The notes: generated from the letters alone by a model not told the origin. A DNA stretch of 44,827 nucleotides from a bacterium (GCA_021798875.1 JAJZBN010000014.1:1-44827), one strand, 5' to 3'; shown: positions 24,594 through 32,600, counted from the stretch's first letter. A program made the numbers and translations.

Positions 24594-24645
24594 GCAATTT
24601 TTTTATTGACAAATATAGCAATAAAGTTGTATAAATAAAAATTGC
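24594..24645 (+). promoter_or_regulatory. dsrA promoter flanked by an inverted repeat
   Basis: A good sigma-70-type promoter: TTGACA at 24606-24611, 18-base spacer, TATAAA at 24630-24635, leaving a leader of about 110 bases before dsrA. The core is framed by a perfect 9-bp inverted repeat, GCAATTTTT (24594-24602) and AAAAATTGC (24637-24645), whose centre falls in the promoter spacer. It may be an operator, though AT-rich repeats of this size can arise by chance. Confidence 0.6.
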
Positions 24646-24751
24646 AACTATGTTTTAGTTTTAATTCATTTAATAAAATAATGTGTACAAATATATGGCG
24701 GCATTATATTTAATCTAATTTTATTTTTTAATTAAATAAAGGAGGCTTACT

Positions 24752-25939
24752 ATGGGTAAAAAGCACCAGACTCCGCTTCTTGACGAGCTTAAAAAAGGGA
24801 AGTGGATAAGTTTCGTCAGAGAAATGGAAAGAGCGGCTGAGAAAAGCGAAAGAACAGAAGACCTTTTGGGTCAGGTAGAAGAATCTTACCGCGACAAAGT
24901 AAATCATTGGAAACACGGCGGTATGGCGGGCGTTAGGGGATATGGCGCAGGAATGGTCGGCAGGTTCAGCGAATTCCCCGATAAATATCCGGGAATTAAA
25001 GAATGTCATTCGATGAGAATTATACCTTCCGCAGGTTTTTTCTACAATACCGATTTTCTTAGAAAATTAGCCGATATTTCCGAAAAACACGCCGGAGGAT
25101 TACTTAATTTTCACGGAGCTACCGGAAATATTCAGATACTTGGAATGTCTCAGGCGGAAGCAGAAGATGTTTTTCAGGCAGTAGCTGAGCTCGGCTTCGA
25201 TCTCGGCGGAAGCGGTTCGGATTTAAGAACGCCTTCATGCTGCGCAGGACAGGCAAGATGCGAATTTGCAAATTACGATACTATGAAAATTTGCCGCCAT
25301 TTAACAGAAGAATATTTGGACGAACTTCACAGACCGGCATTTAACTATAAATTTAAGTTTAAATTTTCCGGATGCGCCAACGACTGCGTAGCTTCGGCGG
25401 CAAGGTCGGATCTTGCATTTATAGGAACATGGAAAGACAAAATAAAAATCAATCAGGAAGAAGTAAAGAATTATAAAAAGAAATTCGACGTTCAAAAATA
25501 TGTTCTCGATAAATGTCCGACTAAGTGCATGTGGTTTGAAGGCGAAAACCTCGTTATCGACGACGAAAACTGCGTGAAATGCATGCACTGTATAAATGAA
25601 CTGCCCAAAGCTCTTAAAGCAGGCGATGAAAGAGGTTGCTCTATTTTAATAGGAGCAAAAGCGCCTTTGGTTACCGGTCCTAGAATGGGCATGATGCTTG
25701 TTCCTTTTTACGACGTAAACGAAGATGCAAAGAACGATTACGAATGGATAAAATCCTTAATTTCCAATATGTGGGAATTCTGGGATGAATACGGAGTCAG
25801 CAGAGAAAGAATAGGAGAGCTTATAGGAAGGGTGGGATTAAATACTTTCTTGGAAGGAATTGGATTGGAGCCTATTCCCGAAATGGTCGAGCATCCGAGA
25901 AGCAATCCGTTTATTAAATTTACGGAAGACGAAGATTAA
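24752..25939 (+). CDS. dsrA: Dissimilatory sulfite reductase alpha subunit
   Basis: Catalytic subunit of DsrAB, which reduces sulfite at a coupled sirohaem-4Fe4S centre. The cofactor ligands are all present: Cys164-x5-Cys170 ('CAGQARC') and Cys208-x3-Cys212 ('SGCANDC'). The inserted ferredoxin domain has Cys255, Cys259 and Cys274-x2-Cys277-x2-Cys280 ('CPTKC', 'CVKCMHC'). The 395-residue length is shorter than the about 437 residues of Desulfovibrio DsrA, mainly at the N-terminus. A near-perfect AAGGAGG ribosome-binding site precedes the ATG. dsrB follows after 55 bases. Whether the enzyme runs in the reductive direction cannot be read from motifs, but DsrD next door favours it. Confidence 0.97.
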   Translation: MGKKHQTPLLDELKKGKWISFVREMERAAEKSERTEDLLGQVEESYRDKVNHWKHGGMAGVRGYGAGMVGRFSEFPDKYPGIKECHSMRIIPSAGFFYNTDFLRKLADISEKHAGGLLNFHGATGNIQILGMSQAEAEDVFQAVAELGFDLGGSGSDLRTPSCCAGQARCEFANYDTMKICRHLTEEYLDELHRPAFNYKFKFKFSGCANDCVASAARSDLAFIGTWKDKIKINQEEVKNYKKKFDVQKYVLDKCPTKCMWFEGENLVIDDENCVKCMHCINELPKALKAGDERGCSILIGAKAPLVTGPRMGMMLVPFYDVNEDAKNDYEWIKSLISNMWEFWDEYGVSRERIGELIGRVGLNTFLEGIGLEPIPEMVEHPRSNPFIKFTEDED

Positions 25940-25994
25940 TAGTTTTAAAATAAAAAAATTAAAATAATAACAATTTTTTGCATTACATATAAAT

Positions 25995-27092
25995 TTGGAG
26001 GTTAATATGGCAGAAGAAGTTAAAAAGAAAAGACTTACCGATATTGGACCCCATGATTACAACGAATATTTGTCGCCTGTTATAAAAAAGAATTACGGCA
26101 AATGGGCTTATCATGAGATTCTTGACCCGGGCACTATGGTTCATGTTGCCGAAAGCGGCGATAAAATATATACGGTTAGAATGGGTTCGCCGAGATTGGT
26201 CAGCGGAAGCTTTGTCAGGGATATTTGCGATATCGCCGATAAATACTGCGGCGGACACTTAAGATTTACGACAAGAAATAACGTTGAATTTTTAATAGAA
26301 GACGAAAAAAACGTTAGCCCGCTTAAAAAAGACCTTGAAAAAATGGGTTATAACGTCGGCGGTATAGGCAACATCGTTGCGAATATAGTTCATACGCAGG
26401 GATGGGTACACTGCCACACTTCCGCAAGCGACGCCTCAGGCGTAGTAAAATCGGTCATGGACGAACTATATGAATATTTTATAGAAGACAAACTTCCGTC
26501 GAAAGTCAGAATAGCATTTGCCTGCTGTTTAAATATGTGCGGCTCCGTTTCTTCTTCCGATATAGCGATAGTAGGAACGCACAGAAAACCGCCGAGAATC
26601 GATGCTGAAAGACTTAGGAATCTTTGCGAAATACCCAGCACTATCGCCGCATGCCCCACAAACTCTATAAGACCCGATACGGTTGACGGCAAACCCGGCG
26701 TAAAAGTAAACGAAGAAACTTGCGTGTTCTGCGGAAGTTGTTATACCGTCTGTCCAGCTATGCCTATAGCCAATGCAGAAAACGACGGCTTATCGATATG
26801 GGTCGGCGGAAAAGTTTCAAATGCCAGAACGAAACCTACTTTCTCTAAATTAGCTATACCGTTTATTCCCAACGATCCTCCGAGATGGCCGGGAGTAGTT
26901 AACGCCGTCAAAACAATTCTTAACGAATATAAAAAAGGCGCGGAACCAGGCGAAAGAGTCGGAGAATGGATAGACAGGATAGGCTGGCCTAGATTCTTTA
27001 AGCTTACCGGATTCCCGTTCACGAAATATCATATCGACGATTTCAGGCTTGCGGAAACAACTATGAACTACTCTTCGCATGCAAGACTATAA
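25995..27092 (+). CDS. dsrB: Dissimilatory sulfite reductase beta subunit
   Basis: Partner of DsrA in the alpha2beta2 enzyme and carrier of the catalytically active sirohaem. The cluster ligands are Cys140 ('[10 protein letters not shown]') and Cys177, Cys178, Cys182 ('ACCLNMCG'), with a ferredoxin domain '[17 protein letters not shown]'. Just after the cluster motif the sequence is '[13 protein letters not shown]', where the Desulfovibrio form has a His-Cys pair in place of the first two of those serines (recalled, not searched). The C-terminal arm '[19 protein letters not shown]' matches the family. Ribosome-binding site TGGAGG is well placed. 365 residues, slightly shorter than the Desulfovibrio protein. 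Confidence 0.97.
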   Translation: MEVNMAEEVKKKRLTDIGPHDYNEYLSPVIKKNYGKWAYHEILDPGTMVHVAESGDKIYTVRMGSPRLVSGSFVRDICDIADKYCGGHLRFTTRNNVEFLIEDEKNVSPLKKDLEKMGYNVGGIGNIVANIVHTQGWVHCHTSASDASGVVKSVMDELYEYFIEDKLPSKVRIAFACCLNMCGSVSSSDIAIVGTHRKPPRIDAERLRNLCEIPSTIAACPTNSIRPDTVDGKPGVKVNEETCVFCGSCYTVCPAMPIANAENDGLSIWVGGKVSNARTKPTFSKLAIPFIPNDPPRWPGVVNAVKTILNEYKKGAEPGERVGEWIDRIGWPRFFKLTGFPFTKYHIDDFRLAETTMNYSSHARL

Positions 27093-27147
27093 TTTTTAGA
27101 GAAATTACAAATTAAAACTAATATTTAGTTACTGGGAGCTTTAAATC

Positions 27148-27384
27148 ATGAATGACGAAACTAAAAAGAAAGTCGAAGATAAAATCTTAGGGCTTGTTAA
27201 AGAGTATGTAGGAAAAAAAAGGTTCAAGCCGATAGATATCGTTAAGGAAATGGAAAAAGAATTTGCCAGCGAAGGATTAACTAAAGACGATATTAAAGCA
27301 GCATTAAAGGACTTAATGGACGAAGAAAAGCTTGTTTACGGATATGCGGGAGGCAGTTTCTTAACTATTCCCGAGAACAAGTAA
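27148..27384 (+). CDS. dsrD: DsrD, winged-helix activator of DsrAB
   Basis: A 78-residue protein with the small winged-helix plan of DsrD: helix 'KKKVEDKILGLVKEYVGKK', helix 'FKPIDIVKEMEKEF', helix 'TKDDIKAALKDLMDEEKL' and a final beta wing 'VYGYAGGSFLTIP'. In Desulfovibrio-type reducers DsrD stimulates sulfite reduction by DsrAB, and its presence is a marker of reductive (or disproportionating) dsr systems. It follows dsrB by 55 bases with GGGAG as ribosome-binding site. Sequence similarity to the studied DsrD is modest, so the assignment relies on size, fold pattern and position. Confidence 0.85.
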   Translation: MNDETKKKVEDKILGLVKEYVGKKRFKPIDIVKEMEKEFASEGLTKDDIKAALKDLMDEEKLVYGYAGGSFLTIPENK

Positions 27385-27416
27385 TAAGCAGCAAGTAAAT
27401 AATTAATAATAAAAAA

Positions 27417-27450
27417 ACGGGACTGCAGAAATAACATTTTGCAGTCCCGT
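27417..27450 (+). terminator. Hairpin between dsrD and dsrL without a T run
   Basis: An 11-bp perfect stem (ACGGGACTGCA 27417-27427 with TGCAGTCCCGT 27440-27450, 12-base loop) follows dsrD. On the plus strand it is not followed by a T run, so it is more likely an attenuator or mRNA-processing/stability hairpin than a full stop. On the minus strand the seven A residues at 27411-27417 would give a T run. Confidence 0.55.
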
Positions 27451-27476
27451 CGAATAATAAAATAGGGAAAAAAATT

Positions 27477-29189
27477 ATGCTCGAATTAAAAAAACCGAAA
27501 AAACCGGCAAAAATTGCGGCGAGTACGGGCGGCGGAATGTCTCAGTCGCCTTACAGGCCTAAATACGTCGAAAAAAGACCGCCGTGCATGGATACTTGTC
27601 CAAACGGAACTAAGGTTAGGGATTATATTCAGCTTATAGCGCAGAGCGAGTCATACGACCGTCCGATAGACGACTCTTTAAAATTGGCATTTTATATGCT
27701 GACAGAGTCGAATCCGCTTCCTTCCACTACCGGAAGAGTATGTCCCCATCCGTGCGAGGACGCATGCAACAGAAAGGAAAAAGACACGCCGGTAGCTATT
27801 AACGCTATAGAAATGTTTGTTGGAGATTACGGAATAAAAAATAATCTACAGTATAAAAAATTAACGGAAGTAACAAGAAAAGAAAAAATTGCAATAATAG
27901 GAAGCGGTCCTGCAGGATTATCGGCAGCTTATCATCTTGCTTTAAGGGGATATAACGTTACTATTTTTGAAAAATTTCCGGAAACAGGAGGATATTTAAG
28001 ATATGGAATACCCCGTTTCAGACTGCCTTTAGATATCATAGACGCTGAAGTTCAGCGCATTAAAAATCTCGGCGTAGATATTAAAACAGGGGTTAACATT
28101 GGAACGGATATAACGTTAGACAGTCTTAAGTCCGAATATGATGCGATATTTATAGCCATAGGAACTCACGAACCTATAAAAATGAAAATGAACGGCGCGG
28201 ATTCCCCTAATGTTTATACCGGAATAGAATTTTTACAGAAAGCGGCTTCCGGAGAACTTAAAGATGCAGGAAAAGAAGTAGTAGTCATCGGAAGCGACAG
28301 CGCAATGGACGCAGGAATGGTGGCTAAGAGGCTTGGTGCCAACGTTACGTTTATTTATAATAAAGGCACCGTTAACGATGCATCGGAAATTGAAGAAAAA
28401 GGTTCTACGGAAGTAAAAGAAGGTCACGCCGAAGGTATAAAATTCGAGTTTTTATTTGCTCTCGACGAGATAATTACTGAAAACGGCAAAGCCGTGGCGG
28501 TAAAACTTAAAAAAATGAAACTTTCGGAAAAAGATGCATCCGGCAGGGTTCATCCGATAATCATCGAAGGCGGTCAAGAACTTAATTTAAAATTAGACAC
28601 TCTTATATATTCTTTTGGTCAAAAGCCCGATTATAAAGGATTAGAAAATCTGACCAAAAATCCGAATAACGAATTTTTAAAAGTCGACGAAAATTATCTC
28701 GTCGCAGGAGAAGATAAAGTGTTTGCCGGCGGCGATATATTAAGGTTTGGATTAGTTACGGACGCCATCGGAATGGGAAGATATGCAGCATATGCTATAC
28801 ATAAAAAGTTTAGCGGTGAACAGGTTATTAACGACGAAAGAAGAGTTATAAAATACGGCGACGCAGTAAACAGGGATGGGAAAAATATGTATCTTTCATA
28901 TTTTCAGCCTGCCGAAAGAAAGAAAAGGACATCGAGAGATCCTAAAGAGAGAGTTAAAGATTTCGAAGGGATTTTAAACGACCTTAATTTAGACGAATTA
29001 GTTTCCGAAGTAAAGAGGTGTATGAGCTGCGGACTTTGCTTCGACTGTGGAAGCTGTTTCGAATACTGTTCGCAAAGCGCAGTTAAAAAATTACCTAAAG
29101 GACAGCATTTTGAATTTCATCTCGAAACGTGCAACGGCTGTAAAAAATGTGCGGAAAGTTGTCCATGCGGTTATATAGATATGCTTTAA
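27477..29189 (+). CDS. dsrL: DsrL, NAD(P)H:acceptor oxidoreductase of the Dsr system
   Basis: A 570-residue iron-sulfur flavoprotein related to GltD. Order of parts: N-terminal cluster-binding region with 'CMDTCPNG' and 'CPHPCEDACNR' (about residues 37-100), FAD site 'IIGSGPAGLSAAYHL' (about 140-155) and 'GGYLRYGIPRFRLP', the second dinucleotide site 'VVIGSDSAMDAGMVAKRLGA' (about 265-285), and C-terminal clusters 'CMSCGLCFDCGSCFEYC' and 'CNGCKKCAESCPCG'. DsrL couples NAD(P)H to DsrAB, known best from sulfur oxidisers but also from some reducers. The second nucleotide site departs from the usual GGGxxAMD form and the following strand ends in 'YNKG' instead of 'YRR'. Weak ribosome-binding site TAGGGA. 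Confidence 0.88.
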   Translation: MLELKKPKKPAKIAASTGGGMSQSPYRPKYVEKRPPCMDTCPNGTKVRDYIQLIAQSESYDRPIDDSLKLAFYMLTESNPLPSTTGRVCPHPCEDACNRKEKDTPVAINAIEMFVGDYGIKNNLQYKKLTEVTRKEKIAIIGSGPAGLSAAYHLALRGYNVTIFEKFPETGGYLRYGIPRFRLPLDIIDAEVQRIKNLGVDIKTGVNIGTDITLDSLKSEYDAIFIAIGTHEPIKMKMNGADSPNVYTGIEFLQKAASGELKDAGKEVVVIGSDSAMDAGMVAKRLGANVTFIYNKGTVNDASEIEEKGSTEVKEGHAEGIKFEFLFALDEIITENGKAVAVKLKKMKLSEKDASGRVHPIIIEGGQELNLKLDTLIYSFGQKPDYKGLENLTKNPNNEFLKVDENYLVAGEDKVFAGGDILRFGLVTDAIGMGRYAAYAIHKKFSGEQVINDERRVIKYGDAVNRDGKNMYLSYFQPAERKKRTSRDPKERVKDFEGILNDLNLDELVSEVKRCMSCGLCFDCGSCFEYCSQSAVKKLPKGQHFEFHLETCNGCKKCAESCPCGYIDML

Positions 29190-29260
29190 ACGAAGTTTTT
29201 AATATGATGTGCGATTGATTCAAATAAATCAAATTAATTTAATTCAAATGGAGGTTATTT

Positions 29261-29602
29261 ATGGCAAGTTTTGTTTATAACGGAAAAACGATAGAAACGG
29301 ATGACGAAGGTTACCTTCAGAATCTTGGAGATTGGGACAAAGGTCTCGCTGAAGTTCTTGCGAAACAGGAAAATGTAGAATTAACCGAAAAGCACTGGAA
29401 ATTGATTGAATGGATAAGAGATTATTTCCAGAAATTTCAGGTTGCGCCGGCTATTAAATCGCTGACTAAAGAGGTAATGGCGCTCGAAAATTTACCTGAT
29501 AAAAAAGAAGCTAATAAATTCGTTTATGAATTATTTCCCGAAGGCCCGGCAAAACAGCTTGCAAAAATAGCAGGTCTTCCAAAACCGACAGGATGCGTTT
29601 AA
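29261..29602 (+). CDS. dsrC: DsrC-like sulfur carrier with only the penultimate cysteine
   Basis: A 113-residue DsrC/TusE-family protein (start 'YNGKTIETDDEGYLQNL', 'WDKGLAEVLAKQENVELTEKH'), ending 'GLPKPTGCV'. Cys112 (CysB) in the flexible arm is present. The second redox cysteine, CysA, should lie 11 residues earlier in 'KQ(A)C(K/R)xAG', but here the sequence is 'KQLAKIAG' with Ala101 at that position, the only change in an otherwise DsrC-like arm. Canonical DsrC needs both cysteines to form the trisulfide with sulfite reductase and to be reduced by DsrMK. TusE keeps only CysB. Its ribosome-binding site ATGGAGG is strong. Naming it DsrC rests on the neighbouring genes and the GCV end. Confidence 0.88.
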   Translation: MASFVYNGKTIETDDEGYLQNLGDWDKGLAEVLAKQENVELTEKHWKLIEWIRDYFQKFQVAPAIKSLTKEVMALENLPDKKEANKFVYELFPEGPAKQLAKIAGLPKPTGCV

Positions 29603-29624
29603 TGTAAAAAAAGCTATTAATTGT

Positions 29625-29653
29625 AATCAAGCGGCTTTTTAAGCCGCTTGATT
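29625..29653 (+). terminator. Hairpin after dsrC
   Basis: A 13-bp perfect stem (AATCAAGCGGCTT 29625-29637 with AAGCCGCTTGATT 29641-29653, loop TTT) follows dsrC by about 23 bases. The following sequence (GTTATATG) has a weak T run only, so it may end or attenuate the dsrA-to-dsrC message or stabilise its 3' end. Confidence 0.65.
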
Positions 29654-29740
29654 GTTATATGAACGTGTTATATAGCGCGCATATCAATTAAATAAATTGT
29701 AAAAACAAAAATAAAATAATTTATTCAGGGGGGAGTAAAT

Positions 29741-30502
29741 ATGGAACCTCTTAACGTAACTACATATATATATTTAGTATTTACATATTCGGTAGGATTA
29801 GTTTTTGCTATAGGCGTTATTTTACGAATATATCAATACGCAACTACGCCGCAGCCTATTAAAATTATGCTGACTCCGGCGCCTCTTACAAAAAGCGGGG
29901 CATTCGCAAGGGTTCTCGGAGAGGTATTTTTCTTTAAAAGCCTTTTTAAATCAAATAAACCTACATGGGTATTCGGATATTTGTTTCATATTTCGTTTTT
30001 TCTTTTAATAGCCATGCATTTTGCGCGCCATTTTGTTTACACTAACCCTCTGCCTTCATGGTACAACTATTTCGTAATTGCTGGTATAGTATGCGGAATA
30101 ATAATGGTTTTGTCGCTTTTTTTACTTCTAATGAGAAGAGTGGTCGTAGAAAGAGTCAAATTTATATCTCTATTTCAAGACTATTTGATATTAATTTTAT
30201 TAATGCTTATCGGCATAGCAGGTCTTTCGTTAAATTTTGTATTGACGCCAAGCGCATTGACAGTAGTAGATAAACAACTCGATCCTTATATGAACGGTCT
30301 TTTAACGTTTCAATTCACAAATATACCGTCGAATCCTTTGTTTCTAATGCACTATACATTAGTAATGCTGCTGATTCTTTACATACCGTTTAGTAAAGTT
30401 ATGCATTTCGTAGGAATATTCTTTTCACCGACAAGAAATATGGCGGATAATCCTATAGAAGAAAGATACTATCGTCCGAATGCAAAGGATCTTTCAATAT
30501 AG
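29741..30502 (+). CDS. dsrM: DsrM, membrane cytochrome b subunit of DsrMK
   Basis: A 253-residue NarI-like membrane protein with about five transmembrane helices (for example about residues 7-28, 71-92, 105-128, 143-165 and 195-222). Candidate haem-ligand histidines are in 'FHISFFLLIAMHFARHF' and 'FLMHYTLVMLL' and 'VMHFVGIFF'. DsrM takes electrons from menaquinol and, with DsrK, passes them to the DsrC disulfide or trisulfide. The gene is preceded by a GGGGGGAG ribosome-binding site and is followed by dsrK after 141 bases. dsrJ, dsrO and dsrP do not follow, so this is the reduced two-subunit DsrMK form at least at this locus. Confidence 0.92.
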   Translation: MEPLNVTTYIYLVFTYSVGLVFAIGVILRIYQYATTPQPIKIMLTPAPLTKSGAFARVLGEVFFFKSLFKSNKPTWVFGYLFHISFFLLIAMHFARHFVYTNPLPSWYNYFVIAGIVCGIIMVLSLFLLLMRRVVVERVKFISLFQDYLILILLMLIGIAGLSLNFVLTPSALTVVDKQLDPYMNGLLTFQFTNIPSNPLFLMHYTLVMLLILYIPFSKVMHFVGIFFSPTRNMADNPIEERYYRPNAKDLSI

Positions 30503-30643
30503 GGACTTATAATATTAAGTATAAAAATTTGATTTAAATCTATATAGGTATAACGAATAACTACAAAATAAAATATAAATAAATATTAATTAATAACCTG
30601 CTAATTTGATTCTATAGAGGAATTAATCGGAGGTATATACAGT

Positions 30644-32131
30644 ATGGCTAAGCCTAAAAGTAAATATAAAGTACCGGTATTGGACGGAAATATTTCAATA
30701 CCTAAGATAGTCCCGGGAGCATCGTCATATGAACATATGATTGAAGCGCAGAAAGAAGATATGGAAGCGTTGGGTTTTCCTGTAAAATTGCAAGACGGCT
30801 GGAAAGATAAAGCTATAGGAGTATTCAAACAGATATTAGACCATAATAAGGCAGTTAGGGATTATATGGATATATGCGTAAGATGCGGGGCGTGCACGGA
30901 CAAATGCCAGTTTTTCCTTGGAACGTCGGACCCCAATAATATGCCCGTTCAAAGACAGGAGCTAATGAGAAGGGTTTACAGATATTATTTTACTCCGTCC
31001 GGATTTTTTAAAAGTCTTTCAAATGCACAGGAATTGACGGAAGAAGTTTTGAAGGAATGGTACACATATTTCTGGCAGTGTTCCGAATGCAGAAGATGTT
31101 CAGTATTTTGTCCTTACGGGATTGATACTGCCGAAATCACTATGGCTGCAAGACAGATTATGGACTCTATCGGACTCGGACAAAAATACACTACCGAAGT
31201 TATTCACAAGGTATATACTACTGGAAACAATATCGGAATAAATGCCGCAGCGTTAAGAAATACTCTTGATGACTTGGAAGAAGAAATAGAAGAAGAAGGC
31301 GGAAAAGGCGTTAAGATACCTATGGATGTAGAAGGAGCGGAAGTACTGCTCGTCCCGCCGTCGGCGGATTTTTTTGCGATGCCGCATATGGAATCTCTTA
31401 AGGGATATGCCAAAGTGTTTCATAAGGCAGGTATAAGCTATACGGTTTCTTCATATGCGTCTGAAGCGGGTAATTTCGGAAAGTTTATAGGAAGCTATCA
31501 AAACACTAAAGAAATAAATAAAAGGATATGGGATGAAGCAAGAAGGCTTAAAGTAAAGAGAGTCATTATAGGAGAATGCGGACATGCATGGAGAGCAGCC
31601 TATATGTATTCAAATACTATGAACGGACCTTTCGATTTTCTCGATTCAAAATATAAGCAGCCTACACATATTTGCGAGTTTACTTTAGGACTCGTTAAAG
31701 ACGGAGTTATCAAACTTGACCCGACTGCTAACGACGATAAAGTCGTTACGTTCCACGATTCTTGCAATGTAGCGAGAGGTTCCAGAATAGGCGATGTCGT
31801 AGGCGGTCAATTTACTATACCGAGAGAATTGATAAAAGCTGCTGCAAATAAATTCGTGGAACTAAGAGAAGGTACTACTAAAGAAAGCACTTTTTGCTGC
31901 GGAGCAGGCGGCGGTCTTCTAGCAGAAGAAGTAATGAACGTCAGACTTGCCGGCTCAATGCCGAGAATGCAGACGGTTAAAGAAGCGGTTGATAATCACG
32001 GAGTAAATTTTTACGCCTTGATTTGCGCAATATGCAAGACCCAGTTTTCTAAAGTATTCCCCTTGTACGGCTTAGATGCCGAAATGGTGGGCGGCATACA
32101 TCAGTTAGTCAGCAATGCTATAATAATGTAA
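30644..32131 (+). CDS. dsrK: DsrK, HdrD-like iron-sulfur catalytic subunit of DsrMK
   Basis: A 495-residue cytoplasmic Fe-S protein. Two 4Fe-4S motifs lie at about residues 79-95 ('CVRCGACTDKC') and 144-160 ('QCSECRRCSVFCP'). The C-terminal half carries the two CCG-like regions of HdrB/HdrD proteins ('FHDSCNVARG' and 'STFCCGAGGGLLAEE'), which hold the special 4Fe-4S centre that reduces disulfides. In studied systems DsrK reduces the DsrC trisulfide. This is notable because the DsrC encoded here appears to lack one of the cysteines involved. Good ribosome-binding site (CGGAGG). Confidence 0.95.
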   Translation: MAKPKSKYKVPVLDGNISIPKIVPGASSYEHMIEAQKEDMEALGFPVKLQDGWKDKAIGVFKQILDHNKAVRDYMDICVRCGACTDKCQFFLGTSDPNNMPVQRQELMRRVYRYYFTPSGFFKSLSNAQELTEEVLKEWYTYFWQCSECRRCSVFCPYGIDTAEITMAARQIMDSIGLGQKYTTEVIHKVYTTGNNIGINAAALRNTLDDLEEEIEEEGGKGVKIPMDVEGAEVLLVPPSADFFAMPHMESLKGYAKVFHKAGISYTVSSYASEAGNFGKFIGSYQNTKEINKRIWDEARRLKVKRVIIGECGHAWRAAYMYSNTMNGPFDFLDSKYKQPTHICEFTLGLVKDGVIKLDPTANDDKVVTFHDSCNVARGSRIGDVVGGQFTIPRELIKAAANKFVELREGTTKESTFCCGAGGGLLAEEVMNVRLAGSMPRMQTVKEAVDNHGVNFYALICAICKTQFSKVFPLYGLDAEMVGGIHQLVSNAIIM

Positions 32132-32141
32132 CAAAGTTGTG

Positions 32142-32209
32142 ACGGGGACGCTGTCAAAGTTGTGACAGGGACAGAATTGAATTCTGTCCCTGTAATATAC
32201 TGTCCCCGT
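32142..32209. repeat. Nested palindromic element between dsrK and dsrE
   Basis: An outer 8-bp inverted repeat (ACGGGGAC 32142-32149 with GTCCCCGT 32202-32209) encloses a 14-bp one (ACAGGGACAGAATT 32165-32178 with its complement 32180-32193, one base centre). The sequence repeats variants of GGGACNGTGTC/TTGTGAC words and resembles dispersed REP-like palindromes of proteobacteria. It may attenuate transcription into dsrEFH, but it has no T run. Confidence 0.7.
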
Positions 32210-32249
32210 AATATAAAAATAACTAATTAACTTAACAGGAGAGGGATTA

Positions 32250-32600
32250 ATGAAATTCGGCATTCTTATTAAAGAAGGTCCTTATATGCATCAGGCTATG
32301 GACACGGCCTATAATTTTATATTAGCGGCTATGGAAAGCGGGCATGAAATAAAGGGCGTATTTTTTTATAACGATGGAGTTTATAACAGATGTGCGACGC
32401 TTGAACCTCCGAGAGACGAAAGAAATATTATGAAACTGCTTTCCGAACTAGAACTTAAGGGGGTAAGGCTTATAGTCTGCGTTGCGGCTGGAAAAAGAAG
32501 GGGCATAGTCAATCAGACCGTATGCAAAGTAGAAGAAATATCCGGACTGGGTCAACTGCTTGAACTCTGCATAACATCCGATAGAACTATCACTTTTTAA
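32250..32600 (+). CDS. dsrE: DsrE/TusD-family sulfur-transfer subunit
   Basis: A 116-residue protein of the DsrE/TusD fold: 'GILIKEGPYMHQAMDTAYNF', then 'GVFFYNDGVYNRC' and the active-site cysteine in 'LIVCVAAGKRRGI' (about residue 76), aligned with the sulfur-accepting Cys78 of TusD/DsrE, then 'SGLGQLLELCITSDR'. With DsrF and DsrH it forms the DsrE2F2H2 hexamer that passes sulfur to DsrC. The active-site cysteine is present. Ribosome-binding site AGGAGAGG. First gene of dsrEFH, downstream of a palindromic element. Confidence 0.92.
   Translation: MKFGILIKEGPYMHQAMDTAYNFILAAMESGHEIKGVFFYNDGVYNRCATLEPPRDERNIMKLLSELELKGVRLIVCVAAGKRRGIVNQTVCKVEEISGLGQLLELCITSDRTITF

Noticed and set aside
24567-24605. 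Terminator after dsrN in the T8A7 stretch
   Set aside because: The A/T-only complementarity is too weak to count as a reliable stem.
26520-26580. DsrB cofactor-site change as a possible inactivation (SS in place of HC after the cluster motif)
   Set aside because: The four cluster cysteines (Cys140, Cys177, Cys178, Cys182) are intact, so the change is more likely lineage variation.
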